The notes under the pieces were generated by a model. That model was not told where the DNA came from, ran no database searches, and worked only from the letters and a program-made list of their open reading frames with translations. Positions 53,894 to 62,701 of a stretch of 64,000 bases of DNA are shown here, in pieces; the first letter of the stretch is position 1; each line of letters opens with the position of its first letter. Source of the stretch: Arenibacter algicola. Lineage in GTDB: Bacteria; Bacteroidota; Bacteroidia; Flavobacteriales; Flavobacteriaceae. Location of the stretch: positions 930,001 to 994,000 of the forward strand of contig NZ_JPOO01000001.1 of assembly GCF_000733925.1 (NCBI RefSeq). Direction: 5' to 3'. Position numbers and translations under genes: made by a program.

Positions 53894-54859
53894 ATGCGAA
53901 AGGCCATATTCCTTGTTTTAATCCCAATTATTATTTTTTGCAGTTGTGATCGCAGCGATAAATTGGCCGATGAGGTCTCTAAAATAAACGTAGATTTAAA
54001 GGTTTACAGATTTGATAGGGAGTTTGCAGAAGCTAAACCTTTGGATATTCCTATTCTAAAAGAAAAGTACCCCTATCTTTTCCCTGCCAATTATCCGGAT
54101 AGCATTTGGGTGGCCAAATTACAGGATACCCTACAAGTAGAAGTTATGGATGAAGTAGGAAAATCTTTCCCCGACTTTGAAAGTGAAAAGGAAGATATGG
54201 AGTGGTTGTTTAAGTATATAAAATATTATTTTCCTAATTATACAATACCAAAGGTTGTTACGGTTACCTCGGAGGTAGATTATAATAATAGAATTATTCT
54301 AACGGATAGCTTGCTTCTTGTTGGTCTTGATAACTACTTAGGAAGTTCCCATAAATTTTATCAAGGTATTTCCAAATATATCGCTAACGATTTGGATAAA
54401 CAATACATGACCCGCGACGTGGCAAGTGCATTTGCCAAAGCTGTTGTGGCACCACCGCGCGACCGTACTTTTTTATCGCAACTTGTTTATTACGGTAAAG
54501 AACTGTATTTAATGCAGCAGCTTATGCCCCAAAAAAATGAAGCTGTTATTATAGGCTATACACCGGATGAGTTGGATTGGGCAGCAGTGAACGAAGAGCA
54601 GGTTTGGCGCTATTTTATTGAACGCGAATTGTTGTACAGCACCAATAGTAAATTGGGACCAAGATTTTTGGATCCAGCTCCTTTTTCCAAGTTTGAATTG
54701 GAATTGGACAACGAGTCACCTGGTAAAATAGGGCGATATTTAGGTTGGCAAATAGTCAAGGCCTTTATGGATAACAATAATATTACTTTACAGGAAATGT
54801 TGACCCTACCTGAGGAAGAACTTTTCAAAAGGTCGGGGTATAAGCCAAGAAAGCTGTAA
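53894..54859 (+). CDS. gldB: gliding motility lipoprotein GldB
   Basis: A 321-residue lipoprotein; Cys in FCSCDRSD (about residue 17-19) is the lipidation site. The sequence DLKVYRFDREFAEA, FPANYPDSIWVAKL and the later SKLGPRFLDPAPFSKFELEL matches GldB, an envelope protein required for gliding and type IX secretion in Flavobacterium. gldC follows 28 bp downstream, the conserved order. Biochemical function is not known. Confidence 0.93.
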   Translation: MRKAIFLVLIPIIIFCSCDRSDKLADEVSKINVDLKVYRFDREFAEAKPLDIPILKEKYPYLFPANYPDSIWVAKLQDTLQVEVMDEVGKSFPDFESEKEDMEWLFKYIKYYFPNYTIPKVVTVTSEVDYNNRIILTDSLLLVGLDNYLGSSHKFYQGISKYIANDLDKQYMTRDVASAFAKAVVAPPRDRTFLSQLVYYGKELYLMQQLMPQKNEAVIIGYTPDELDWAAVNEEQVWRYFIERELLYSTNSKLGPRFLDPAPFSKFELELDNESPGKIGRYLGWQIVKAFMDNNNITLQEMLTLPEEELFKRSGYKPRKL

Positions 54860-54887
54860 GAGTTAATACAAATCAAAAAACAAAGCA

Positions 54888-55223
54888 ATGGCAAAACTAC
54901 ATACATCAGAAATTACGTTACGAGTTGGATTGGACGAAAATAGGGTCCCTGAAGAGCTATGGTGGTCCGCCCAGGATGGGGGTATAGACAATGAAAAAGC
55001 CAAGGCAATGCTATTGTCCGTATGGGATAGTAAGAACCAGGAATCTTTAAAGATTGATCTATGGACCAAGGATATGCCGGTAGATGAAATGAAAGTTTTT
55101 TTTCATCAAACCCTGGTTTCCTTGTCCGACACTTTTATGAAGGCTACCCAGGATGAAAAAATGACGGCAACCATGAAGGATTTTTGCGATTATTTTGCAG
55201 AAAAATTGGAGTTAAAAAAATAG
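54888..55223 (+). CDS. gldC: gliding motility protein GldC
   Basis: A 111-residue soluble protein. LHTSEITLRVGLDENRVPEE and WWSAQDGGIDNEKAKAMLLS are typical of GldC. In Flavobacterium it aids gliding efficiency with GldB. It shares a probable operon with gldB. The mechanism is unknown. Confidence 0.93.
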   Translation: MAKLHTSEITLRVGLDENRVPEELWWSAQDGGIDNEKAKAMLLSVWDSKNQESLKIDLWTKDMPVDEMKVFFHQTLVSLSDTFMKATQDEKMTATMKDFCDYFAEKLELKK

Positions 55224-55325
55224 GCACCGATCAAGTTTCTTGCCTGTATCTTGGTTTTAGAGCTATTCCTTTAAGTAGTTTCGGTGTTTACCGACTAAAT
55301 TGCTGATAGAGATTCTTAATTTGTA

Positions 55326-55706
55326 ATGATGGATGGTACCCTAACAAAGCCTCTTGTGTTTGTATACAATGCCAATTCCGGCTTGGGTAATGCCCTTTTG
55401 GACAGTATACATAAAATCTTGGACCCCAACACTTACAATTGTAACCTATGTGCCATAACCTTTGGCTTTTTTTCTGAACATAAGAAATGGAAGGAGTTTA
55501 GGAAAGGATCTGGTCTGGAAATGGAATTTCTACATCTGGACGAGTTTAAAAAGCGCTATCCTAACGAAAAACAGGATAGGGAGTCCTTTCCACAGGTCTT
55601 CATTTTAAAAGAGGGTAAGCTTCAAGTGTTTCTCCGCAAAGGAGAGATAAATGACATGAAAAGTCAAGAAGATCTAATTTTGGCCATACGGGCAAAGTTA
55701 TCCTAG
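55326..55706 (+). CDS. conserved flavobacterial hypothetical protein
   Basis: A 126-residue soluble protein. FVYNANSGLGNALLDSIHKI near the start and a Cys pair, CNLCAIT (about 39-45), are its main features; the second half is charged. The YNANSG segment is known from short uncharacterised Bacteroidota proteins, some labelled GTPase without evidence. No function is assigned. It lies 102 bp after gldC on the same strand and is convergent with engB. Confidence 0.78.
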   Translation: MMDGTLTKPLVFVYNANSGLGNALLDSIHKILDPNTYNCNLCAITFGFFSEHKKWKEFRKGSGLEMEFLHLDEFKKRYPNEKQDRESFPQVFILKEGKLQVFLRKGEINDMKSQEDLILAIRAKLS

Positions 55707-55735
55707 ATCAAATTTCTGGTAATCAGAAAGTTACT

Positions 55736-56350
55736 TTAGGTCAATGCCTTGAAGAAATTGGTGTTTAATTCGTCAATAAAGCTTAGTAATTCTTCTTGAC
55801 CCATACCGTTGGTAGAGGAGGTAACGAAATAATTGGGAGCCTCTTCCCAAACTCCTTCCAATAATTCCTTGATATAGGCATTGACATGGTTTTCTATGGC
55901 TTTAGGTTTCAATTTATCCGCTTTGGTGAAAATCATGCAGAACGGAATCTGGTTTTCTCCCATCCATTCCAAAAATTCCATGTCCACTTTTTGAGGTTCA
56001 TGTCTTATATCGATCAAAATAAATGCACATACCAATTGCTGGCGCTCTATAAAGTAGTCGGTGATATATTTTTGAAAGGTTTTTTTATCTTTTTTGGATA
56101 CACGGGCATAACCATAACCGGGTAGATCTACCAAAAACCAGTTTTCGTTTATTTTAAAGTGATTTATAAGTTGTGTCTTTCCTGGCCTACCAGATGTTTT
56201 GGCCAAACTTTTTCTTTGGGTGAGCATGTTGATCAAGGAGGACTTTCCTACATTGGAGCGACCAATAAATGCGTATTCCGGCAAATGTTCCTTAGGGCAA
56301 TTTGCTACGTTGGAATTACTCATAACAAAGTCGGCCGACTTAATTTTCAT
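55736..56350 (-). CDS. engB: ribosome biogenesis GTPase EngB (YihA/YsxC)
   Basis: A 204-residue GTPase involved in 50S subunit assembly. G1 GRSNVGKSSL (about 31-40), the switch region TSGRPGKTQ, G3 DLPGYGYA and G4 TKADK are all present. It is the downstream member of a pair with the hydrolase gene at 56387, on the same strand 36 bp away. Confidence 0.96.
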   Translation of the reverse strand: MKIKSADFVMSNSNVANCPKEHLPEYAFIGRSNVGKSSLINMLTQRKSLAKTSGRPGKTQLINHFKINENWFLVDLPGYGYARVSKKDKKTFQKYITDYFIERQQLVCAFILIDIRHEPQKVDMEFLEWMGENQIPFCMIFTKADKLKPKAIENHVNAYIKELLEGVWEEAPNYFVTSSTNGMGQEELLSFIDELNTNFFKALT

Positions 56351-56386
56351 TTGTTCGCTTTTAGAGGTTTATAACTTAACTCTAGT

Positions 56387-57151
56387 TTAGAAATTTCTTT
56401 TTTCCAGCCAGGCGTCAAGTACAGTGTTAAATTCCTGTGGATGTTCCATCATTGGGGCATGCCCGCACTTTTCGATCCAGTATAGATCGGAATCAGGAAG
56501 TAGTTCATGGAATTCTTCTGCCACATTGGGAGGGGTAACACTGTCATTTTTGCCCCATATGATACAGGTAGGGGTCAACATATGTGGTAAATCTTTGGAC
56601 ATGTTGTGTCTAATGGCACTTTTTGCGATGGCCAGAGTTTTTACCAGTTTAATTCGGTCGTTTACCGTAGCAAAGACTTCGTCTACAATTTCCTTGGTGG
56701 CAACTTCGGGATCATAAAATACGTCTTGAGCTTTTTTCTTTATAAATTCATAGTCGCCACGCTTGGGATAACCATCACCCATTGCGCTTTCATAAAGTCC
56801 GGAACTACCTGTAATTACAAGCGCCTTTACCTTTTTTGGGTATAACTTGGTATGCAGTAGGCCAATATGTCCGCCAAGTGAATTGCCTAGAAGAATTACA
56901 TCTTTAAGATCCTTGTGTTCTATAAATCCTTCCAAAAATTTAGCAAAGCTCTTTACATTGGTCTTGAGCAATGGCATATCGTATATAGGAAGCTCGGGTA
57001 CCAATACCTTGTAACCTTTAGGTGGAAAATGATTCATAACCCCATGAAAATTACTCAAACCACCCATAAGACCGTGTAGTATTATAATAGGTGTTCCTTC
57101 ACCCATTTCAATATATCGGTATTTTCCCTCTTTAATTATCTTTTTTTCCAT
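56387..57151 (-). CDS. alpha/beta fold hydrolase
   Basis: A 254-residue serine hydrolase. PIIILHGLMGGLSNFHG (oxyanion region, about 18-34), GNSLGGH (nucleophile Ser, about 88-94) and EKCGHAPMMEHPQ (catalytic His) are present. It resembles meta-cleavage-product hydrolases in layout, but the substrate is unknown. Divergent from the dcw cluster and upstream of engB. Confidence 0.9.
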   Translation of the reverse strand: MEKKIIKEGKYRYIEMGEGTPIIILHGLMGGLSNFHGVMNHFPPKGYKVLVPELPIYDMPLLKTNVKSFAKFLEGFIEHKDLKDVILLGNSLGGHIGLLHTKLYPKKVKALVITGSSGLYESAMGDGYPKRGDYEFIKKKAQDVFYDPEVATKEIVDEVFATVNDRIKLVKTLAIAKSAIRHNMSKDLPHMLTPTCIIWGKNDSVTPPNVAEEFHELLPDSDLYWIEKCGHAPMMEHPQEFNTVLDAWLEKRNF

Positions 57152-57342
57152 TAAGGACAGCTTCTAATCTTAGTTGGCAAATATAGGCATTTCATTATTA
57201 TGCAAGTATAGACAAGTTTTTGGAACGGTGATATTTAATGATAATTTTTTGTTGAAAGATTTTTTGTTGCATTGGTCCGGTGAAATTTTTGAGACGCATT
57301 TGAGGTGTCGTTTGTCGATAAAGTAGGCAATTTATTAACAAA

Positions 57343-57386
57343 GTGGTATTTTGTGGTAAATTGTGGTAATAATTTCTATATATTTG
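57343..57386 (+). promoter_or_regulatory. mraZ promoter with three MraZ-type boxes
   Basis: GTGGT occurs at 57343, 57353 and 57363, exactly 10 bp apart, on one face of the helix. An exact -7 box TATATTTG follows at 57379-57386. MraZ proteins are known to bind short GTG-containing direct repeats with about 10-bp spacing upstream of their own operon, so autoregulation is likely. The start codon is 30 bp downstream. Confidence 0.75.
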
Positions 57387-57416
57387 AGTTATTAAATTAA
57401 AAACCAGCTACTTTAA

Positions 57417-57881
57417 GTGATTAATTTCATTGGAACATATGATTGTAAGGCCGATTCTAAGGGAAGGGTAATGCTTCCTGTGGCGCTTAAAAATCAAATG
57501 TCTCCCGTAATAAATGATGGTTTTGTGGTTAAACGTTCTGTTTTTCAACCCTGTTTGGAACTGTATCCTATGGCGGAGTGGAATCTGTTGATGCAGAAAA
57601 TGAACAAAAAGAACCGATTCAAGAAAAAGAACAACGATTTCATAAGAAGATTTTCTGCAGGAGTAAAGGTGGTGGAAATAGATGCTACCGGTAGGTTGTT
57701 GATTCCAAAAAATTTGGTGGATGTGGCAGGGATTACTAAAGAGGTGGTGTTGAGTTCGGCAATTAACATTGTTGAAATTTGGGATAAGGACAACTATGAA
57801 AAGGTTTTGGAGGAAACGGCCGAGGACTTTGCAAGTTTGGCCGAGGAAGTAATGGGAGATGACGACGATGACTTATCATAA
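57417..57881 (+). CDS. mraZ: division/cell wall cluster transcriptional repressor MraZ
   Basis: A 154-residue DNA-binding protein with two AbrB-like SpoVT motifs: the first starts FIGTYDCKADSKGRVMLPVA and the second has VEIDATGRLLIPKNLVDVAG. MraZ forms rings that bind direct repeats in its own promoter. GTG start at 57417. The acidic tail (GDDDDDLS) overlaps the rsmH start. First gene of the dcw cluster. Confidence 0.96.
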   Translation: MINFIGTYDCKADSKGRVMLPVALKNQMSPVINDGFVVKRSVFQPCLELYPMAEWNLLMQKMNKKNRFKKKNNDFIRRFSAGVKVVEIDATGRLLIPKNLVDVAGITKEVVLSSAINIVEIWDKDNYEKVLEETAEDFASLAEEVMGDDDDDLS

Positions 57882-58764
57882 TCCGGTATTGCTGACAGAG
57901 TCTATTGAGGGGCTCAATATAAAACCCGATGGGGTTTATGTGGACGTAACATTTGGTGGCGGAGGACATTCCAGGGAGATATTGAAAAGGCTGGGAGAGA
58001 ATGGAAGGCTGTTGGCCTTTGATCAGGACGAGGATGCTTTGCCCAATGCTATTGATGATGATCGATTTCAGTTGATCAATGAAAACTTTAGGTATATAAA
58101 ACAATTTTTGAAGTTCTATGGCATAAGGAAGGTGGACGGGATTTTGGCCGATTTTGGAGTTTCATCCCATCAATTCGATCAGGCCGAGAGGGGGTTTTCT
58201 ACCCGTTTTGATGCTGATCTGGATATGAGAATGAGCAAAAAGAATCAGATTTCAGCCTTTGATGTGGTAAATGTGTACGACTATGATGAGTTGAGGAGGG
58301 TGCTTTTTCAATATGGTGACCTGAGGAACGCGAATGCCATGGCAAAAACCATTGTAGAGCAGCGGGAAAACGCACCAATAAAAACAACCGATCAGTTGAA
58401 GGAGGTCCTTGGCCAGTATCTGCCGAAACATAGGGAGCATAAGATTTTGGCTCAGATCTACCAAGCTATAAGGATAGAGGTGAACCAAGAAATACAAGTG
58501 ATAAAGGAGTTTTTGTTGCAGGTGCCTGAATTGTTGAATGATGGAGGTAGGCTTAGTGTTATAAGTTATCATTCCTTGGAAGACAGACTGGTTAAAAGGT
58601 TTATTAGGGCTGGCCAGTTTGAAGGAGAGCCGGAAAAGGATTTTTACGGGAACATAGAAGTTCCTATGAAAAAGGTTGGAGGTTTGGTGGTCCCTTCCAA
58701 GGAGGAAATAAAGTTGAACAATAGGGCAAGAAGTGCCAAGCTCAGGATAGCGGAGCGGGTTTAA
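57868..58764 (+). CDS. rsmH: 16S rRNA (cytosine(1402)-N(4))-methyltransferase
   Basis: A 298-residue SAM-dependent methyltransferase. YHNPVLLTESI at the start, VDVTFGGGGHSREIL (SAM motif, about 29-43), DFGVSSHQFDQAERGFS and SYHSLEDRLVKRF are diagnostic. The start at 57868 (MTYHNPV) fits the family; an ATG three codons upstream (57859) also exists. It overlaps mraZ by 14 nt. Confidence 0.96.
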   Translation: MTYHNPVLLTESIEGLNIKPDGVYVDVTFGGGGHSREILKRLGENGRLLAFDQDEDALPNAIDDDRFQLINENFRYIKQFLKFYGIRKVDGILADFGVSSHQFDQAERGFSTRFDADLDMRMSKKNQISAFDVVNVYDYDELRRVLFQYGDLRNANAMAKTIVEQRENAPIKTTDQLKEVLGQYLPKHREHKILAQIYQAIRIEVNQEIQVIKEFLLQVPELLNDGGRLSVISYHSLEDRLVKRFIRAGQFEGEPEKDFYGNIEVPMKKVGGLVVPSKEEIKLNNRARSAKLRIAERV

Positions 58765-58859
58765 GATTAAAAAACGCAAATATTGGACTGTCCTTAGTGG
58801 CGTCCATAGTAGTGCAAGAGTATTATATAATAAGGTATAAGTAGGGTAATTTTTAAGGA

Positions 58860-59180
58860 ATGAGAAAAGGGATATTGGACATATTAAAAGGAAAGTTTTT
58901 GGTGAGTGGAGGCGCTCCCAAAAACTGGATGTTTATCATTTATGTTTCCTTTTTGGCAACGGTCATGATTGCCAGTTCCCATAGTGCTGATGGAAAAGTC
59001 CATAAAATTGCTGCCCTTGATGAACAGGTCAAGGAATTGAGGAGCGAGTTTGTAGACGTCCGTTCCGATATGCAGGAGTTAAAATTGGAGTCCACTGTAT
59101 TGAGAATTTTGGAGCATGATGGTTTGTTTCCATCCGAAACTCCGCCAAAAAAAATAAAAGTTAAATCCGAAACCGAATAA
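58860..59180 (+). CDS. ftsL: FtsL-like cell division protein
   Basis: A 106-residue single-pass membrane protein: a short cytoplasmic N-terminus, one membrane segment (WMFIIYVSFLATVMIASSHS, about 22-41) and a coiled-coil stretch after it. Matches the Bacteroidota FtsL-like family. Located between rsmH and the PBP gene, the standard FtsL place; it ends 2 bp before ftsI starts. Confidence 0.9.
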   Translation: MRKGILDILKGKFLVSGGAPKNWMFIIYVSFLATVMIASSHSADGKVHKIAALDEQVKELRSEFVDVRSDMQELKLESTVLRILEHDGLFPSETPPKKIKVKSETE

Positions 59181-59182
59181 TA

Positions 59183-61189
59183 GTGCCTGTAACAGAAAAA
59201 AACATATTGACCAGATTATATATTGTGGCGGGATTCCTATTTCTGTTCGCAATTGCCGTTTTGGTCAAATTGGTCAGTATACAGATGGTGGAAGGCGACA
59301 AGTATCGGAAACTGGCCATGGACCGCACTGAAAAAATGTTCACCATTGCCCCTAAAAGAGGTAATCTATATTCGGATGACGGCAGTTTGTTGGCAACCTC
59401 GGTCTCTAGGTACACTATACGATTTGATGCTGAAACCGTTGGGAAAAGGGATTTTGAGGATAATGTAAAGCCTTTGTCCGAAGCCTTGGCGAAATTGTTG
59501 GGCAATTCGTCCTCCCACTATCAGCAATTGTTGAGAAAAGCAAAGGTGAATAAGAATCGATATGCCCTGATTGCTAGAAATTTGGATTATTCGGATTACG
59601 TTGCCGTAAAACAGTTTCCACTTTTTAACAAGGGGCCGTATAAAGGCGGTCTCATTATAGAGCAAAAAATTGTACGTGAACATCCCTTGGGGAAGATCGC
59701 AGAGCGTAGCGTTGGGTATGAAAGGGTTGATGAGGATGGATATTACACCAGGGTTGGGCTGGAAGGGGCTTTTGGTCAATATCTAAGGGGGGTGGAAGGT
59801 AAGAGGCTTAAACAAAAAATTGCCAAAGGGCAATGGAAGCCTATTGGTTGGGATAATATTGTTGAGCCCAAGGATGGTTATGATGTGGTTTCCACTATCG
59901 ATATCAATATACAGGATATAGCGCATCATGCCTTGTTGGGTCAGTTGGAAAAATATAATGCGGAACATGGCTGCGTAATTGTAATGGAAACCAAGACCGG
60001 AGAGGTAAAGGCCATATCCAATTTGGGAAGGACCAGTGAAGGCAAGTATTATGAGCGACTTAATTATGCTATTGGGGAGTCTCATGAGCCTGGATCTACT
60101 TTTAAGCTAATGTCCATGGTCGTAGCCTTGGAAGATAAGGTGATAGATACCAATACCGTTATTGACACCGAAAAGGGCACGTTTAAAGTCTATAACAGAA
60201 CGGTTAGGGATTCCAAGCACGGAGGTTACGGTAAAATAAGCGCCGCCAAGGCATTTGAGGTTTCCTCCAATACCGCTTTTGCCAAAATCATAAATAACAA
60301 TTATAAGGACAATCCAGAAAAATTCGTCAACCGTCTCATGAACATGAACCTTCATAGGGAATTGGGATTGCCGGTTAATGGGGAGGGTACCCCGGTAATC
60401 CGTTATCCGGGGGATAAAGGTTGGTCCGGTGTATCCTTGGCATGGATGTCTCATGGGTATGAAGTTTCCCTAACACCATTGCAGACCCTAACTTTCTATA
60501 ATGCCATTGCAAATGATGGGGAGATGTTGAAGCCTAGGCTTATAAAAGCGGTGAAGGAGTGGGATAAAACTATTTTAAAATTTGAAAAGGAGGTCATCAA
60601 TCCGTCTATCTGTTCCAAGGAAACAGCGCACAAGGTGCAGCAATTGTTGAAAGATGTTGTGGAGAAAAAGCATGGTACCGGACATGGGCTGTATTCGCCC
60701 AATTTTTCTATGGCGGGAAAAACCGGGACCACACAAAAGAATTATGTTTCCAAGGATCCAGAGGTGATGAAGTACATTTCCACCTTTGCAGGTTATTTTC
60801 CTGCGGACGACCCAAAATATTCCTGTATTGTGGTAATTCATGAGCCAGATAAAAGCGTAGGCTATTATGGTGCCGATGTGTCGGGTCCTGTATTCAAATC
60901 GGTGGCCCAAAAGATTTATGCAAGTTCTCCTTTAGTGGATGAGGTGGATGTAAACGATGCCGAGACCAAGAACCTGGAGGAGGATTATCAAAGATATTTT
61001 GCTGCTTCCAATAAAAAATATAACGAAGTCCCTAATGTTGAGGGGATGAGTGGTATGGATGCGGTATCTATCCTCGAAAATTTAGGGATCCAAGTTGAGG
61101 TGAAGGGGAATGGAAAGGTTAAGAAGCAATCAATTGCAAAGGGAACAGATCTGAAAAAGGTTAATAAAATCATTTTGGTACTATCATGA
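59183..61189 (+). CDS. ftsI: division penicillin-binding protein with PASTA domain
   Basis: A 668-residue class B transpeptidase that cross-links septal peptidoglycan. One N-terminal membrane segment, a dimerisation domain, and the transpeptidase motifs SxxK (GSTFKLM), SxN (SSNTAF) and KTG (GKTGTT) are visible. A C-terminal PASTA domain of about 60 residues begins at VPNVEGMSGMDAV. GTG start at 59183. It overlaps murE by 4 nt. The FtsI name is by location and length; PASTA makes it SpoVD-like. Confidence 0.94.
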   Translation: MPVTEKNILTRLYIVAGFLFLFAIAVLVKLVSIQMVEGDKYRKLAMDRTEKMFTIAPKRGNLYSDDGSLLATSVSRYTIRFDAETVGKRDFEDNVKPLSEALAKLLGNSSSHYQQLLRKAKVNKNRYALIARNLDYSDYVAVKQFPLFNKGPYKGGLIIEQKIVREHPLGKIAERSVGYERVDEDGYYTRVGLEGAFGQYLRGVEGKRLKQKIAKGQWKPIGWDNIVEPKDGYDVVSTIDINIQDIAHHALLGQLEKYNAEHGCVIVMETKTGEVKAISNLGRTSEGKYYERLNYAIGESHEPGSTFKLMSMVVALEDKVIDTNTVIDTEKGTFKVYNRTVRDSKHGGYGKISAAKAFEVSSNTAFAKIINNNYKDNPEKFVNRLMNMNLHRELGLPVNGEGTPVIRYPGDKGWSGVSLAWMSHGYEVSLTPLQTLTFYNAIANDGEMLKPRLIKAVKEWDKTILKFEKEVINPSICSKETAHKVQQLLKDVVEKKHGTGHGLYSPNFSMAGKTGTTQKNYVSKDPEVMKYISTFAGYFPADDPKYSCIVVIHEPDKSVGYYGADVSGPVFKSVAQKIYASSPLVDEVDVNDAETKNLEEDYQRYFAASNKKYNEVPNVEGMSGMDAVSILENLGIQVEVKGNGKVKKQSIAKGTDLKKVNKIILVLS

Positions 61190-62649
61190 AGACGCTAAAG
61201 GACATATTGTACGGTGTTGGCCTTTCTGCAGTTAGTGGATCTACATCCATTATGGTGAACCAGATATGCTTTGATTCCAGAAAGGTTGGAAAGGATGATG
61301 TTTTTGTGGCTATAAAAGGGCTTGTTGCTGATGGTCATCAGTTCATTGAAAAGGCCATTGCTTCGGGTGCAAAATCCATAGTCTGTGAAGAATTGCCTGT
61401 AAAGTTGGATACTGGAATAACCTATGTGGAGGTGGATAATGGCAATAAAGCTTTGGCCATTATGGCGTCCAACTATTATGATAATCCTTCCAAAAACCTA
61501 AGATTGGTGGGGGTAACTGGAACCAACGGCAAGACTACTGTTAGTAGTTTGCTTTATCAATTGTTTAAGAAAGCTGGTTATAAGGTGGGATTGATATCTA
61601 CCATCAAGATAATGGTAGATAATAAAGAGTATGCTACAACCCATACTACTCCGGACGCCTTAACGATCAATAAGCACCTGCAATTAATGAATGATGAGGG
61701 GGTCGAGTATTGTTTTATGGAGGTCAGTTCCCATGGAATACATCAAAAAAGAACGGAAGGATTGGTGTTTGAAGGTGCTATTTTCACCAATCTGTCCCAT
61801 GACCATTTGGATTACCACAAAACCTTTGCCGAGTATAGGGATACTAAGAAGAAGTTGTTCGATCAATTGTCCAAAAAGGCCTTTGCGCTTACCAATATCG
61901 ATGATAAGAACGGCTTGGTAATGTTGCAGAACACAAATGCAAGAAAGTACACCTATGCCCTAAAATCCTATGCCAATTATAGGGCCCAAATATTGGAAAA
62001 TCAATTTAATGGCCAGTTGTTAAAAGTCGATGACAATGAGGTTTGGTCTAAATTGATCGGGGATTTTAATGCCTATAATATGTTGGCAATTTACGCCACG
62101 GCGGATTTATTGGGATTGGAAAAACTTGAAATTCTTCGGCTACTAAGTGAGTTGGAAAATGTAGATGGAAGATTTCAACATTATATATCAAAAAAAAGAA
62201 TTACAGCTATTGTTGATTATGCCCATACACCGGATGCCTTGAAAAATGTACTTGATACTATCAATACATTGAGGACTGGAAATGAAAATGTCATCACCGT
62301 CGTGGGGTGTGGTGGTGACAGAGATAAGTCTAAGCGTCCGGTTATGGGTCATATCGCAACAGCATTGAGCAATAAAGTCATTTTCACTTCGGACAACCCC
62401 AGGTCGGAGTCTCCCACAGTTATAATAGAGGAGATGGAAGCTGGTGTGGAACCGCAAAATGCCAACAAAACACTGTCTATCGTTAACCGTAAGCAGGCTA
62501 TTAAAACAGCTTGTCAATTGGCCGTCGCCCATGATATTATTCTGGTTGCAGGCAAAGGCCACGAGACCTATCAGGAAACTAATGGTGTTAGGGAGGATTT
62601 CGATGATTATAAAATAGTGAAGGAATTGCTGGCCAACTTAAATAAATAG
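61186..62649 (+). CDS. murE: UDP-MurNAc-tripeptide synthetase
   Basis: A 487-residue ATP-dependent ligase adding the third residue of the stem peptide. The P-loop GTNGKTTVSS (about 109-118), YAHTPDAL, and the DNPRSESP motif (about 404-411), typical of meso-diaminopimelate-specific enzymes, are present. Meso-DAP peptidoglycan is therefore likely. Overlaps ftsI by 4 nt (ATGA). Confidence 0.96.
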   Translation: MKTLKDILYGVGLSAVSGSTSIMVNQICFDSRKVGKDDVFVAIKGLVADGHQFIEKAIASGAKSIVCEELPVKLDTGITYVEVDNGNKALAIMASNYYDNPSKNLRLVGVTGTNGKTTVSSLLYQLFKKAGYKVGLISTIKIMVDNKEYATTHTTPDALTINKHLQLMNDEGVEYCFMEVSSHGIHQKRTEGLVFEGAIFTNLSHDHLDYHKTFAEYRDTKKKLFDQLSKKAFALTNIDDKNGLVMLQNTNARKYTYALKSYANYRAQILENQFNGQLLKVDDNEVWSKLIGDFNAYNMLAIYATADLLGLEKLEILRLLSELENVDGRFQHYISKKRITAIVDYAHTPDALKNVLDTINTLRTGNENVITVVGCGGDRDKSKRPVMGHIATALSNKVIFTSDNPRSESPTVIIEEMEAGVEPQNANKTLSIVNRKQAIKTACQLAVAHDIILVAGKGHETYQETNGVREDFDDYKIVKELLANLNK

Positions 62650-62701
62650 AATATTAGGCAGGCAAGATTAAAGTGAATAACAATAAACAATAAACCCAGG
62701 A

